A DNA stretch of 64,000 nt from Chloroflexota bacterium. GTDB taxonomy: Bacteria; Chloroflexota; UBA11872. Location: contig JAJECS010000003.1 of assembly GCA_022821905.1 (NCBI GenBank), positions 1 to 64,000 on the forward strand, given 5' to 3'. Positions 26,964-36,048 of this stretch are shown piece by piece. The notes under the pieces were generated by a model that had not been told where the DNA came from, did no database searches, and saw nothing but the letters and a program-made list of their open reading frames with translations. A program made the position numbers and the translations under genes. Position 1 is the stretch's first letter. Each line of letters opens with the position of its first letter.

Positions 26964-27715
26964 GCACCAAGCTCGATCCCCGCACCTTCGCGCTGGAGAC
27001 GAAGGCAATCTCGAAGCACTTCGGCGCCGTCAAGGCCGTGGACCAACTCTCGATGTCCATCTTCAGTGAGTGGATCACCTGCGTCGTGGGGCCGAACGGC
27101 TCGGGCAAGTCGACCCTGATCAACCTGCTGAGCGGGATGCTGCCGATCGACGAGGGTATCGTCGTCATCGACACGGTCGGCATCCGCGTGCTGAAGGCGC
27201 ACGAAACCCCCGACCACGGGATCACGCGGACCTTCCAAGAGGTGCGGCTCTTCGACCAGATCACCGTGTGGGACAACATCATGGTGGGCCTGACGGAACG
27301 CCGCCTGTTCCCCTCGCTCCTGGAGCGGACGAAGCCCCGACACCAGGAGAGGGCCGAGGAAATCCTGCGGAGCGTCGGGATGTGGGAGAAGCGCGACGCC
27401 ATGGCCGGCGACTTGTCCTACGGCCAACGCAAGCTGCTGGAGATCGGCCGCGTGATGGCCCTGGACGTGAAGATTTATCTGTTCGACGAGCCGTTCGCCG
27501 GCCTCTTTCCCCGGATGCTGGAACGGGTCAAGGACATTCTGAAGGAAATGCGCCGGCAGAAGCGCACCGTCATCTTCGTCTCCCACAACATGGACATCGT
27601 GCGCGAGCTGTCCGATCACATCTTCGTGCTGGACAGCGGCACGCTGCTCGCCGTGGGCGAGGTCGACGAGGTACTCGGTCGATCCACGGTCATCGACGCC
27701 TACCTGGGGCACTAG
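26960..27715 (+). CDS. livG: branched-chain amino acid-type ABC ATPase, LivG-like
   Basis: A 251-residue ABC ATPase. Walker A is GPNGSGKS, the signature-equivalent is LSYGQRKLLEIGR, Walker B IYLFDEP followed by FAGLFPRM, and the switch histidine is in VSHNMDIV. GITRTFQEVRLF is typical of the LivG branch. It powers import together with LivF. ATG 26960 overlaps the livM stop. The Walker B glutamate and flanking DEPFAGLFP are normal for the group. Confidence 0.93.
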   Translation: MSTKLDPRTFALETKAISKHFGAVKAVDQLSMSIFSEWITCVVGPNGSGKSTLINLLSGMLPIDEGIVVIDTVGIRVLKAHETPDHGITRTFQEVRLFDQITVWDNIMVGLTERRLFPSLLERTKPRHQERAEEILRSVGMWEKRDAMAGDLSYGQRKLLEIGRVMALDVKIYLFDEPFAGLFPRMLERVKDILKEMRRQKRTVIFVSHNMDIVRELSDHIFVLDSGTLLAVGEVDEVLGRSTVIDAYLGH

Positions 27716-27717
27716 CT

Positions 27718-28476
27718 ATGGACGGCAATGCCGGAACGATGTTCCTCGAGATGGTCGACATCTCCGTGCGCTATGGCGCCGTGCGAGCCCTCACCGAGGT
27801 ATCGCTAGGGGTCAACAAGGGCGAAGTCGTCGCGGTGATGGGTCCCAACGGGGCCGGAAAATCAACCGTGCTCAAGGCCATCATGGGACTGGCGCCCGTG
27901 GTCGATGGGACGGTCTATTGGCGGGATGAGCCGCTGGTGGCCGCGACCCACGAGATCGTGAAAGAGGGCATCGCCTTCGTGCCTCAGGGCCGGCGCGTGT
28001 TCACCCACCTCACCATCCGGGAGAACCTGGAGATGGGCTGCCTATACCTGAACGATGCCGCGGAGAAAGCCCGCCGCCTCGACTCAGTCCTGGAGCTCTT
28101 CCCGATCCTGCACGAAAAGCGCCGCGACTACGCGAGCCAGATGTCCGGCGGGCAGCAGCAGATGCTGGCCCTGGGCCGTGGGCTCATGGCCGCTCCGGAC
28201 GTGCTGTTGCTCGACGAGCCCACCCTCGGCCTGGCGCCGGTGGTGGTCAAAGAAGTGTTTCAGAAGGTCGCCGAGATCAGCGAGCGGCTCAACACCACCA
28301 TCATGGTCGTGGAGCACAACATCAAAGGCGTGCTCGACATCGTCGACCGCGCCTACGTCCTCGACATGGGCCGGGTCGTCCACGACGGCACCCCCCAATC
28401 GGTCCAGGAGACGGACATCCTCACCCAGGTATTCCTGGGCAAGGTCGAAGCCGGGGAAGGCGAGGACGCGGCGTAG
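27718..28476 (+). CDS. livF: branched-chain amino acid-type ABC ATPase, LivF-like
   Basis: A 252-residue ABC ATPase. Walker A is GPNGAGKS, the LivF-typical IAFVPQGRRVFTHLTIREN follows, the signature is MSGGQQQMLALGRGLM, Walker B VLLLDEPTLGLAP and switch VVEHNIKG. ATG 27718 lies two bases after the livG stop; the frame is open upstream inside livG but that part is a shadow. It completes a five-gene importer of binding protein, two permeases and two ATPases. Convergent with the methyltransferase gene downstream. Confidence 0.93.
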   Translation: MDGNAGTMFLEMVDISVRYGAVRALTEVSLGVNKGEVVAVMGPNGAGKSTVLKAIMGLAPVVDGTVYWRDEPLVAATHEIVKEGIAFVPQGRRVFTHLTIRENLEMGCLYLNDAAEKARRLDSVLELFPILHEKRRDYASQMSGGQQQMLALGRGLMAAPDVLLLDEPTLGLAPVVVKEVFQKVAEISERLNTTIMVVEHNIKGVLDIVDRAYVLDMGRVVHDGTPQSVQETDILTQVFLGKVEAGEGEDAA

Positions 28477-28523
28477 GAAGTCAGCGACTGGCGCCGGACC
28501 TCATTGTGGCCTGCACCGTTCGT

Positions 28524-29216
28524 TCACCGCGCGCACCGAACTAGTTCGAGCAGCATGATCTTGGGCACCGGATCGTCCGGTAGATGCGGATCGTCAGAGT
28601 TCGGCCGGACCTCGGCCAGGCTGCTCAGCAGGAATCCCTGCTGCCGAAACGCCGTCATCAGGTCCTCGAACGAGCGGTAGTAGAACGGGACCTCATATCG
28701 CGCTTGCTCGGTGCCGAACGTCTGGGTGAGCGCTCCCGACGAAAAGTAGTCGTCCACCTTGCCCCTGGCGGCGAGCGCGTAGGGATTGTTCAGCGACAGA
28801 AGCAGGCGACCGTCGGGCTCGAGGGCGTCGGCAATCGCGGCCAGCACGCCCATGAGGTTCTCGCAGTCTTCGAGCACCATGTTGGCGGTCGCGACATCGA
28901 ATGACTGGCGGTGGGACGGCAACCCCTCGGCCAGGTCCACCTCGATGAATTCAATGGCGTAGCGATCCTGGTCCTCATGGGTCCGTGCGAGGTGCAGCAG
29001 CCGCGGCGAGACATCAACACCGACGACATCGGCCCCGTGGCGCGCGAACAAGCGGGCCACGTGACCTTCGCCACAACCCGCGTCCAGGACCCTCTTGCCC
29101 GACACGTCGCCGGCCATCTCGAGGAGGCCGTGGGCAAGGTGGTCGAGGAACTGTTTGAGTGAGCCCCCGCGCGCTTGATCCGCGTACCAGTCGGCGATGG
29201 GGTCGTAGGCGGTCAT
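28524..29216 (-). CDS. class I SAM-dependent methyltransferase
   Basis: A 230-residue methyltransferase with motif I VLDAGCGEGHVARLFA, post-I VVGVDVSPRLLHLA, motif II FDVATANMVLEDCEN and a DGRLLLSLNNPY segment. The N-terminal YDPIADWYADQ is common to small-molecule methyltransferases. Substrate unknown. The start is ATG 29216 (MTAYDPIA); a GTG immediately before it is possible. It is not related closely to the methyltransferase at 5772. Confidence 0.82.
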   Translation of the reverse strand: MTAYDPIADWYADQARGGSLKQFLDHLAHGLLEMAGDVSGKRVLDAGCGEGHVARLFARHGADVVGVDVSPRLLHLARTHEDQDRYAIEFIEVDLAEGLPSHRQSFDVATANMVLEDCENLMGVLAAIADALEPDGRLLLSLNNPYALAARGKVDDYFSSGALTQTFGTEQARYEVPFYYRSFEDLMTAFRQQGFLLSSLAEVRPNSDDPHLPDDPVPKIMLLELVRCAR

Positions 29217-29304
29217 CACGGCGAATCAGGCCAGCTCACGAGCGCCACTCGGGACGGGTGAGCCGAATTCAGCCTGGCTGCCGGCACCCATCGGTTCAGC
29301 ACGA

Positions 29305-30078
29305 TCAAGTCAGGGCGCTCACGTCGGTCCAGCTCGGGTCACGCGGCACGAATGGCGCCCACTCGAACGCAATGCTCCAGCGGGCGAACCCGGACATCGG
29401 ACCGCCGCCATCCGTGACCACGCAAATTCCCTGATACCACGGACCCGGACCATCGCCGGGAAGGTACCCGGAGCTGCGAACCACGAGCGCCGCCCGACCA
29501 CTCGGCAGTGCAATGCGGAGAAGCGTGGGCCCCGGCGTGTGGCCGCACAAGATGAGGTCGGCCGACGCGACGCCATCGCGGGAGAGCGCCGCCTCGATCT
29601 CTTGCTCGGTAAAGGCGGGAGTGAACGCCGGGTCCGAGTCCCAGATCGAGGCAAATGGGTTCCCAGGCATTCCGTGGCACACAAACAAGTCGCCTTCCCG
29701 CGCTCCGTCCAGCGACAGCTCCTCCGGCAAGGCGCGAAGCCACTCGAGGTGCGTGGCGCTGATTTGAGCCTGGCCTCGCTCGATGTGCGACAGGAAGTAA
29801 TCGGGCGAGTCCGGCCTCCGCCGTCGGGCGGCGACGGTCGAATCCCAACGAGCCGTTCCCCAGTCGCGCAGATAGGCCTCGTTGTTGCCATGGATGACGT
29901 CGACACCCTCCGCTCGCAAGAGGTCCATCGTTTCGCCGGGTGGGTCGGGCGAGAACGGCGCGGTCAGAAAGTCGCCGCAATGCACGATGCGGTCCGGGGC
30001 ATGGCGCCGGCACGCCTCGATCGCCGTTTCAAGACCCGGCACGAAGCCGTGCGTGTCACCGATCAGGCATATCCGCAT
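29305..30078 (-). CDS. calcineurin-like metallophosphoesterase
   Basis: A 257-residue predicted phosphoesterase with all five metal-binding blocks: CLIGDTHG at the N-terminus, IVHCGDF, VIHGNNEAYL, LFVCHGMPG and LILCGHTPGPTL. This matches the YfcE/MJ0936-like group of small cytoplasmic phosphodiesterases. The start is taken at ATG 30078 so the first strand begins at once; a GTG at 30090 is an alternative. No ribosome site is obvious. Target nucleotide or phosphoester unknown. Confidence 0.87.
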   Translation of the reverse strand: MRICLIGDTHGFVPGLETAIEACRRHAPDRIVHCGDFLTAPFSPDPPGETMDLLRAEGVDVIHGNNEAYLRDWGTARWDSTVAARRRRPDSPDYFLSHIERGQAQISATHLEWLRALPEELSLDGAREGDLFVCHGMPGNPFASIWDSDPAFTPAFTEQEIEAALSRDGVASADLILCGHTPGPTLLRIALPSGRAALVVRSSGYLPGDGPGPWYQGICVVTDGGGPMSGFARWSIAFEWAPFVPRDPSWTDVSALT

Positions 30079-30185
30079 GCCGCGCACCACAAGACACTGC
30101 CAGGCACAGGCCCCACTTGGGCAAGTCTACGGGCGGTGCTGCACGTCCATCGTTCGACGGCGGCGGCTACTCCGAGGGAGTCCGC

Positions 30186-30542
30186 CTATACGACGACGTA
30201 CAGCTCGCCGTCGTCCACCTCCACGGTGTAAGACCTGAGCCGCTCGCCGAGGCCGCGAATGCGCTCGCCGGTGTCGAGGTCGAACTCTACCTGGTGCCAC
30301 GGGCACAGCAGCACGCGACCGTCGAGGACCCACTCCAACTGCCAGTCGGTGTCGGCCGAACCCATCAGCGTGCCGCTGATCGCGCCTTCGCAGGCGGGGC
30401 CGAGTTGATGCGGACAGCGATTGCGATAGGCCCGGAAATTGCCGTTGACGTTGAAGACGCCAATCTCGAAGTTACGGTGCTTGACGAAGGTGCGCTCGCC
30501 GGGCGCCAACGCGTCGGCCGGTCCCGCGGATATGCGCGCCAT
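30186..30542 (-). CDS. Rieske [2Fe-2S] ferredoxin
   Basis: A 118-residue single-domain Rieske protein. Cluster ligands are C and H in RNRCPHQLGPAC and C and H in LLCPWHQVEFDLDTG, the latter the standard closing motif. Free-standing Rieske ferredoxins pass electrons to oxygenases or serve in ring-hydroxylating systems. The gene starts 5 bases after the amidohydrolase gene, so they are in one operon. No oxygenase alpha subunit is in the window, so a partner must lie elsewhere. Confidence 0.88.
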   Translation of the reverse strand: MARISAGPADALAPGERTFVKHRNFEIGVFNVNGNFRAYRNRCPHQLGPACEGAISGTLMGSADTDWQLEWVLDGRVLLCPWHQVEFDLDTGERIRGLGERLRSYTVEVDDGELYVVV

Positions 30543-30547
30543 CGCGG

Positions 30548-31663
30548 CTAGCCGGCCCGCACGGGCGCGTCGATGCCGAACAGCGCCAGCGCGTTCTCGC
30601 CCATGATCTTTCGCTTCACGTCCGCCGGGAAGGGCATGTTGAGCACCTGGCGCGGATGATCGAAGTCATGGTGGGGCCAATCGGACGCGAATAGCACCTG
30701 GTCGGCGCCGTCGAACATGTCGAGCATCGTCACCAGGTCCTGGGGACGCTCAGGCTCCTCGATCGGCTGGGTCGAGAAGTAGAACTTTCGGATGTAGTGG
30801 CTCGGGGGGTGTTCGAGCAGGGGCGCCATCGAGCGGTATTCGTGGTACTCCTTGTCCAGTCGCCACATCGTAAAGGGCACCCACGAAATGCCGCCTTCGG
30901 TGAATACGATGCGGAGGTCGGGGAATCGCGCCGGAATGGCCGATTCGAGCATGCTGAACATGTTCGCCATCAGGGCAAACTCATGCTGGATGGGATGGCG
31001 GAAGAGAATGGTGCGGAATTGCTCGACGTTGAAGGGGAACGCGGCGTGAATCAGGCCCACGCTGTGGAGCATCACCGGCAGCCCCATCTCGGCGGCCGCC
31101 TCGAAGATCGGGGTGTACCGGCTGTTGCCCCAAAGCGGGTTGACTCCGGCCGTCGGCAGGTACACGCCCACGAACTCGTCCAGCGCGCCGTAGCGGCGAA
31201 TCTCGCGCGCGGCGTCCTCCGGATCCTGCGGCACGGCAACCACGGCGCCATAGAGCCCGTCCGCGCGGCTCACCCACTCCTCGGCCAGCCAGGCGTTATA
31301 GGCGCGACCGAGCGCCGCCGCGTAGACGTCGTCCGGCAGCGCCGCCATCGTCAGCAGGTGGTCCGGGAACAGGATGCCGACATCGACTGCCAGCGCGTCC
31401 AGGTCCTCGCGCATCTGCTGGGCCGTGTGCACGGACCGCGCGCCCGCCCCGCGGTCGGGCAGGGGCAAGTCGATCGCGAGCCTGAGGGCGTATCCCGGAA
31501 TGTCCAGATACCGGCGCGGCAAGGTGCTGATGTGATCCAGCACCCGGCGATAGGGCGCGTCGACATAGGGCGCCAAGGCCTCCGGCGTGTCGTTGACGTG
31601 GACATCGACGTCGACGATGACCAGGTCGTCGCGGGTGGTCGGTCGCGGGGCGGTGACCGTCAT
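30548..31663 (-). CDS. amidohydrolase 2 family protein (metal-dependent hydrolase or decarboxylase)
   Basis: A 371-residue TIM-barrel enzyme of the ACMSD/amidohydrolase 2 group. The N-terminal VDVDVHVNDTPEA replaces HxH by a D-x-H arrangement seen in some members. Later segments are VMLHSVGLIH, RIVFTEGGISWVPF and the strand 8 LFASDWPHHDFDHP. Such enzymes decarboxylate or hydrolyse aromatic or heterocyclic acids; close context with a Rieske ferredoxin fits aromatic catabolism. ATG 31663 follows a G-rich ribosome site (AGGGGG). Divergent from pyruvate kinase with 86 bases between. Confidence 0.85.
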   Translation of the reverse strand: MTVTAPRPTTRDDLVIVDVDVHVNDTPEALAPYVDAPYRRVLDHISTLPRRYLDIPGYALRLAIDLPLPDRGAGARSVHTAQQMREDLDALAVDVGILFPDHLLTMAALPDDVYAAALGRAYNAWLAEEWVSRADGLYGAVVAVPQDPEDAAREIRRYGALDEFVGVYLPTAGVNPLWGNSRYTPIFEAAAEMGLPVMLHSVGLIHAAFPFNVEQFRTILFRHPIQHEFALMANMFSMLESAIPARFPDLRIVFTEGGISWVPFTMWRLDKEYHEYRSMAPLLEHPPSHYIRKFYFSTQPIEEPERPQDLVTMLDMFDGADQVLFASDWPHHDFDHPRQVLNMPFPADVKRKIMGENALALFGIDAPVRAG

Positions 31664-31749
31664 ACGGCAAGCCCCCTGGAAGCGTGCCAAGCGGGCCATT
31701 CTATGCCGGATCGCGAGCGGCGACCTACCGCCGCCTGTCGGACTGCCGC

Positions 31750-33180
31750 ATGACCGGCGGCGGCATGCTTGGGCGCCGCACCAAGATCGTCGCCACCATC
31801 GGTCCCGCGAGCGTCGGTTGGGTCGATGCGCTGGTGGCGGCCGGCATGGACGTGGCGCGCCTCAACTTCTCGCACGGCACTCCGGCCGACCACGAATCCG
31901 CCGCGCGGGCGGTGCGTGACGCGGCGGCGCGCGCCGGCCGGCCCGTGGCCGTGTTGGTGGACCTGGCGGGCCCGAAGGTTCGGCTGGGCCGGCTGCCTTC
32001 GGGCGGCGTGGTGCTCGCGACCGGCGCGACCTTCACGCTGCGGCGCGGCGCGGAGACCGGCGATGCGCAGGGCGCGGCAACCAATCACGACGGGCTGGCG
32101 CGCGACCTGCAGCCGGGCGATCGGATATCGCTGGCGGACGGCGCGGTTGAGCTGCGCGTGACTTCCACCGGCGACGACGTGGCCTGCGAGGTGGTGACCG
32201 GCGGCGTCCTGCGGTCCCGCGCCGGCGTCAACGTGCCTTCCGTGAGGCTCTCGCTGCCGGCGATCACGGACCGTGACCGGGCGGACATCGTGCGGGCGCG
32301 CGCGCTCGGCGCCGACTACATTGCGCAGTCGTTCGTGCGCCGGGCGTCTGACGTGGACGCCCTGCGCGCGGTCCTCGGCGCACCGCCGATCCCGATTGTC
32401 GCCAAGATCGAGACCGGCGCCGCCGTCGAGGCGGCAGCGGATATCCTTCAGGCGGCCGACGCCGTAATGCTCGCCCGCGGCGACCTGGGCGTGGACGTGG
32501 ACCTGGAGCGCGTGCCCCTGATCCAGAAGCGCCTGACCCGCCAGGCCGTCGCGATGGGCGTTCCGGCAATGATCGCCACACATATGCTGGAGTCCATGAT
32601 TGAAGAACCGCGTCCCACCCGCGCCGAGGTGAACGATGTCGCCAACGCCGTCCTTGACGACGCCGACGCCGTGATGCTGTCCGCGGAGACGGCGATCGGG
32701 CGGTATCCCATCGCCGCCGTGCAAACGGCCGCGCGCATCGCCACGGAAACCGAGCGCCACGGCGACGAATTCTCGGCCCCTGCGCTTCAGCCGGAACCTG
32801 GCGATCCAGCCGCGGCCGTCGCCCGCGCGGCGGCGGACGTGACGGCTGCCAATCCGGAGATCGCCGCGATCGCCTGCTTCACCAAAACCGGCAAGACCGC
32901 GGAGTTGCTCGCAGGTTCGAGGCCTCGCGTGCCCATCGCGGCCTACTGCGCGGACGAAGCCGTTGCCCGGCGCCTGACGCTCCGCCGAGCCGTGCACCCG
33001 ATCCCCGCCGACGCCATGCCCGACACCGACGCAGTGATCGGGATGCTGGACGCCGGCCTGACCCGGGATTTCAGGATGGCGGCGGGCGCCCCGGTGGTGC
33101 TCGTGGCGGCGTCGCCGGTGGGAAAGGCCAGCACCAACCTGCTCAAGCTGCATCGCGTCGGCGAGTGGTCGACGCCATGA
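31750..33180 (+). CDS. pyk: pyruvate kinase
   Basis: A 476-residue glycolytic enzyme converting phosphoenolpyruvate and ADP to pyruvate and ATP. Family signatures are all present: RTKIVATIGPAS, VARLNFSHG, VDLAGPKVRLG, PIVAKIETGAAVEAA, the ARGDLGVDVDLERVPLIQKR loop and VMLSAETAIGRYPI. The C-terminal allosteric domain is present. The start at ATG 31750 (MTGGGMLGRRTK) is chosen; ATG 31765 is also possible. Its stop overlaps the next gene by four bases (ATGA), linking pyruvate formation to the lactate-type dehydrogenase downstream. Confidence 0.95.
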   Translation: MTGGGMLGRRTKIVATIGPASVGWVDALVAAGMDVARLNFSHGTPADHESAARAVRDAAARAGRPVAVLVDLAGPKVRLGRLPSGGVVLATGATFTLRRGAETGDAQGAATNHDGLARDLQPGDRISLADGAVELRVTSTGDDVACEVVTGGVLRSRAGVNVPSVRLSLPAITDRDRADIVRARALGADYIAQSFVRRASDVDALRAVLGAPPIPIVAKIETGAAVEAAADILQAADAVMLARGDLGVDVDLERVPLIQKRLTRQAVAMGVPAMIATHMLESMIEEPRPTRAEVNDVANAVLDDADAVMLSAETAIGRYPIAAVQTAARIATETERHGDEFSAPALQPEPGDPAAAVARAAADVTAANPEIAAIACFTKTGKTAELLAGSRPRVPIAAYCADEAVARRLTLRRAVHPIPADAMPDTDAVIGMLDAGLTRDFRMAAGAPVVLVAASPVGKASTNLLKLHRVGEWSTP

Positions 33181-35312
33181 GCCAAACCGTGGCGCCGTTC
33201 AAGAAGCGGCTGCAGGACGCGCTGGAGTCGGACTCGTTGCCTATGGCGCTGGGCCGCGTCCTGCCGCTGCTGGACGGGCGGCGGCGCGAGGCGTTCCACG
33301 GACGCGACTTTCCCGCCGAGCAGGCGCGGCTGGCGGCGATACGCAAGCGGGACGTCGCGGACGGACCGCGTCTGTTGGAGCAGTTCACGGCGGTTGCGGA
33401 GAAAGCCGGCATGGTCGTGCATCCGCCGGCCGACGCAGCCGCGGCGCGAGCAACGGTGTCGGAGCTGTTGCGTCAGGCTTCGGCGCGCATGGTCGTGAAG
33501 AGCAAGTCCATGGCAACCGAGGAAATCGGTCTGAACCAGGCCCTCGAAGCCGACGGGCTGGAAGTTGTAGAGACCGACCTGGGCGAGTTCCTGGTGCAGA
33601 TCGCGGACGAGCTTCCCTCGCACATCGTGGCCCCGGCGCTGCACATCACCCGCGAGCGCGCCGCCGAGCTGATAAGCAGCGTCACTGGAAAAGACCTGCC
33701 GCCGGACCCGGACACGCTGGTGGGGGCGGCGCGCGAGTACCTGCGGGAGAAGTTCATCGCCGCCGACGCGGGGATCACGGGCGCCAACGCGCTGGTGGCC
33801 AGCACCGGCAGCGTGATGCTGGTGAGCAACGAGGGCAACGCGCGGCTGTGCAGCAGCCTGCCGTCGCTGCACATCGTGGTCGCGGGCGTGGACAAGCTCG
33901 TCGCCACCATGACCGACGCGGCGGCCACGCTGGACATGCTGCCGGCGAGCGCCACGGGACAGACCATGTCCAGCTACGTCTCGTTCATCAGCGGCCCCAG
34001 CCGCAGCGCCGACATCGAGATGTCCCTGTCGCTGGGCGTCCACGGTCCGCGCGACGTGCATATCGTGCTGCTTGACAACGGACGCGAGGCCATGCGGCGC
34101 GACCCGGACTTTCAAACCGCGCTGCAGTGCGTGCGCTGCGGAGCCTGCTCGAACGTCTGCCCGACCTATCAGCAAGTGGGCGGGCATGCCATGGGCCACA
34201 TCTACACCGGACCCATCGGGCTGCTGCTCACCTCGTTCCATCACGGCATGGAGAACGTCGCCGGGCCGCAGTCGCTCTGCGCGAGCTGCGGCGCCTGCGC
34301 CACCGTGTGTCCCGCGGGAATTCCGATTCCCAAGCTGATCCAGGAGGTACGCACACGAGCCGTGGCCGACGGGGCCGCAAAGAGCCGGCTCAAATCACTG
34401 GCGCTACGGGCCCTCGCCGACCCTCGGGCGTTCGAAAAGGGCCTGCGGACCCTCACCAGGATTCCCGGCGTGCAAGGGCTGGCACGCCGCCTGCCCGGAT
34501 CGCCGCTGCGAACGCGACCGCTGCCGCCCGTGGCGGCGCGTCCCTTCCGCGATCGGCTGCCGGGCCTGGTTGCCGAGGACGGCGAGAAGGCCCAGGTGGC
34601 CTACTTCCCCGGCTGTCTCACCGACTGGCTCGCGCCGGAGACCGGAGAGGCGGCGGTGCAGGTGCTCGGCGCCGTCACGCCCGTCGTCTTCGAGTCCTGC
34701 TGCGGGCTGCCGGCCATCAACACCGGCTATCGCGAACCGGCCAAGCGCATGGGCAAGCAGACCATCGAGGCCATCGAACGCTCCGGCGTCGACACCATCG
34801 TCAGCACATCCACTAGTTGCCTGGGCGCCATACGCGACGACTATCCGCGTCTGTTTGCGGACGAGCCGGAGTGGCGGGAGCGCGCTCAGGCGGCAGCCGC
34901 CCGGCTGGTCGATTTCGCCACCCACGTCGAGAAGCATGCGCCAAAGCGTACCGCGACATCGGAGCCCCGCGGCGTGGTCACCGTGCACGACGCCTGCCAG
35001 TCTCGGCACGGACTCGGCCTCGGGGACGGCACGCGCCGGCTGCTCGAGGCGGCCGGCTACGACGTGCGCGAGGCCCCCTACAGCGGCGAATGCTGCGGGT
35101 TTGGCGGGTCGTTCTCGTTCGACTTTCCCGAAGTGGCGGGACGCATGCGCCAGCGCAAGCTGGATGCCTTCTCATCCACCGGCGCCCGGTTCGTGTGCGG
35201 CGACAATCCCGGCTGCCTGCTGCACCTGGATTCGGACGGCGAGACGCCCGACGCCCCGCGGCCGGTCCACCTGGCCGAACTGCTGCGGGACGCCGCCCCG
35301 GACGCTACGTGA
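33177..35312 (+). CDS. LutB-LutA fusion: lactate utilisation iron-sulfur protein
   Basis: A 711-residue protein combining two usually separate subunits of the L-lactate dehydrogenase LutABC. Residues about 1-300 are the LUD domain of LutB (KSMATEEIGLNQALE, TGSVMLVSNEGNARL). Two 4Fe-4S motifs follow, with cysteines 318, 321, 324, 328 and 368, 371, 374, 378. After a linker the LutA/GlpC-type part has two CCG-type cysteine-rich repeats, with AYFPGCLTDW and ESCCGLPA, then HDACQSRHGLG and SGECCGFGGSF. It should pass electrons from a lactate- or glycolate-like hydroxyacid to the quinone pool. A LutC gene is not in the window. Coupled to pyk (ATGA) and to the HD gene (GTGA). Confidence 0.9.
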   Translation: MSQTVAPFKKRLQDALESDSLPMALGRVLPLLDGRRREAFHGRDFPAEQARLAAIRKRDVADGPRLLEQFTAVAEKAGMVVHPPADAAAARATVSELLRQASARMVVKSKSMATEEIGLNQALEADGLEVVETDLGEFLVQIADELPSHIVAPALHITRERAAELISSVTGKDLPPDPDTLVGAAREYLREKFIAADAGITGANALVASTGSVMLVSNEGNARLCSSLPSLHIVVAGVDKLVATMTDAAATLDMLPASATGQTMSSYVSFISGPSRSADIEMSLSLGVHGPRDVHIVLLDNGREAMRRDPDFQTALQCVRCGACSNVCPTYQQVGGHAMGHIYTGPIGLLLTSFHHGMENVAGPQSLCASCGACATVCPAGIPIPKLIQEVRTRAVADGAAKSRLKSLALRALADPRAFEKGLRTLTRIPGVQGLARRLPGSPLRTRPLPPVAARPFRDRLPGLVAEDGEKAQVAYFPGCLTDWLAPETGEAAVQVLGAVTPVVFESCCGLPAINTGYREPAKRMGKQTIEAIERSGVDTIVSTSTSCLGAIRDDYPRLFADEPEWRERAQAAAARLVDFATHVEKHAPKRTATSEPRGVVTVHDACQSRHGLGLGDGTRRLLEAAGYDVREAPYSGECCGFGGSFSFDFPEVAGRMRQRKLDAFSSTGARFVCGDNPGCLLHLDSDGETPDAPRPVHLAELLRDAAPDAT

Positions 35313-35899
35313 CTTCCGACCGCCTGGAGCGCCAGCTCGCGTTCATCGTCGAGATCGACAAGGCCAAGACCATCCTGCGCAACTCGCTGGTGATCGAGGC
35401 GGGCCGGCGCGAGAACGACGCGGAGCATGCCTGGCACCTGGCGGTGATGGCCCGCGTGCTCGCCGAGTACGCGCGCGACGAGATTGACGTCGATCGCGTG
35501 ATCGAGATGCTGCTGGTCCACGACCTGGTCGAGATCGACGCCGGCGACACGTTCATCTACGACACCGCCGCTCGCGAGCGGCAGGCCGAGAAGGAACGCG
35601 CCGCCGCCGACCGGATCTTCGGCCTGCTGCCGGCCGATCAGGCCGCCGCAGTGCGCGACCGGTGGGAGGAATTCGAGGCGCGGCGGACGCCCGAAGCCAG
35701 ATTCGCCTTCGCGCTGGACCGCCTGCAGCCGCTGCTGCTCAATTTCCACACCCAGGGCCACGCCTGGCGCAAGCACGGCGTGCGTCGAGCGCAGGTGACG
35801 GCCGTGAACGCCACCATCGCCGACGGCGCGCCCGAGCTTTGGGAATACGCCCGCGGTCTGATCGACGAGGCTGTTCAACGCGGCTACCTGTCGGAGTAG
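35309..35899 (+). CDS. HD domain phosphohydrolase (HD_3, YfbR/HDDC2-like)
   Basis: A 196-residue protein of the HD_3 group. Metal ligands are in ENDAEHAWHLAVMA (H) and MLLVHDLVEIDAGDT (HD), with a later aspartate in ALDRLQPLLLNFHTQG. Related proteins are 5'-deoxynucleotidases. The GTG at 35309 overlaps the stop of the fusion gene (GTGA), so translation is coupled. The last 87 bases (35804-35890) reappear in decayed form at 38010-38096 after the first permease fusion, evidence of a segmental duplication. Confidence 0.87.
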   Translation: MTSDRLERQLAFIVEIDKAKTILRNSLVIEAGRRENDAEHAWHLAVMARVLAEYARDEIDVDRVIEMLLVHDLVEIDAGDTFIYDTAARERQAEKERAAADRIFGLLPADQAAAVRDRWEEFEARRTPEARFAFALDRLQPLLLNFHTQGHAWRKHGVRRAQVTAVNATIADGAPELWEYARGLIDEAVQRGYLSE

Positions 35900-35963
35900 C
35901 TGCATCCCGCGGCCATTGCATCAGTCGGCGAGCATTGGCAACGAACGAGGGGGCTTGCCGATA

Positions 35964-36014
35964 CAAGAACCATCCGTGTACGCTCGACTAAGTACGACTA
36001 GCCCACGGTTCTTG
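35964..36014 (+). promoter_or_regulatory. stem-loop upstream of the first permease fusion
   Basis: CAAGAACC (35964-35971) pairs with GGTTCTTG (36007-36014), extended by GTG/CAC after a short bulge, around a loop of about 25 bases. It lies between the HD gene and the permease gene, 34 bases before the latter's ATG. It may be an attenuator or leader structure; no ligand-binding riboswitch class is recognised. Confidence 0.4.
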
Positions 36015-36048
36015 ATGTCGATTAGTCAGGTGGCTTTGAGTTGAGTCA

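Noticed and set aside
31660..33153. Minus-strand frame of about 497 codons across pyruvate kinase
   Set aside because: Perfectly antisense to an unmistakable pyk gene and made of His/Arg/Gly-rich sequence typical of shadow frames.
32943..34244. Minus-strand frame of about 433 codons across the LutB part
   Set aside because: No motifs, composition of a shadow frame, and it spans the pyk-lut junction in antisense.
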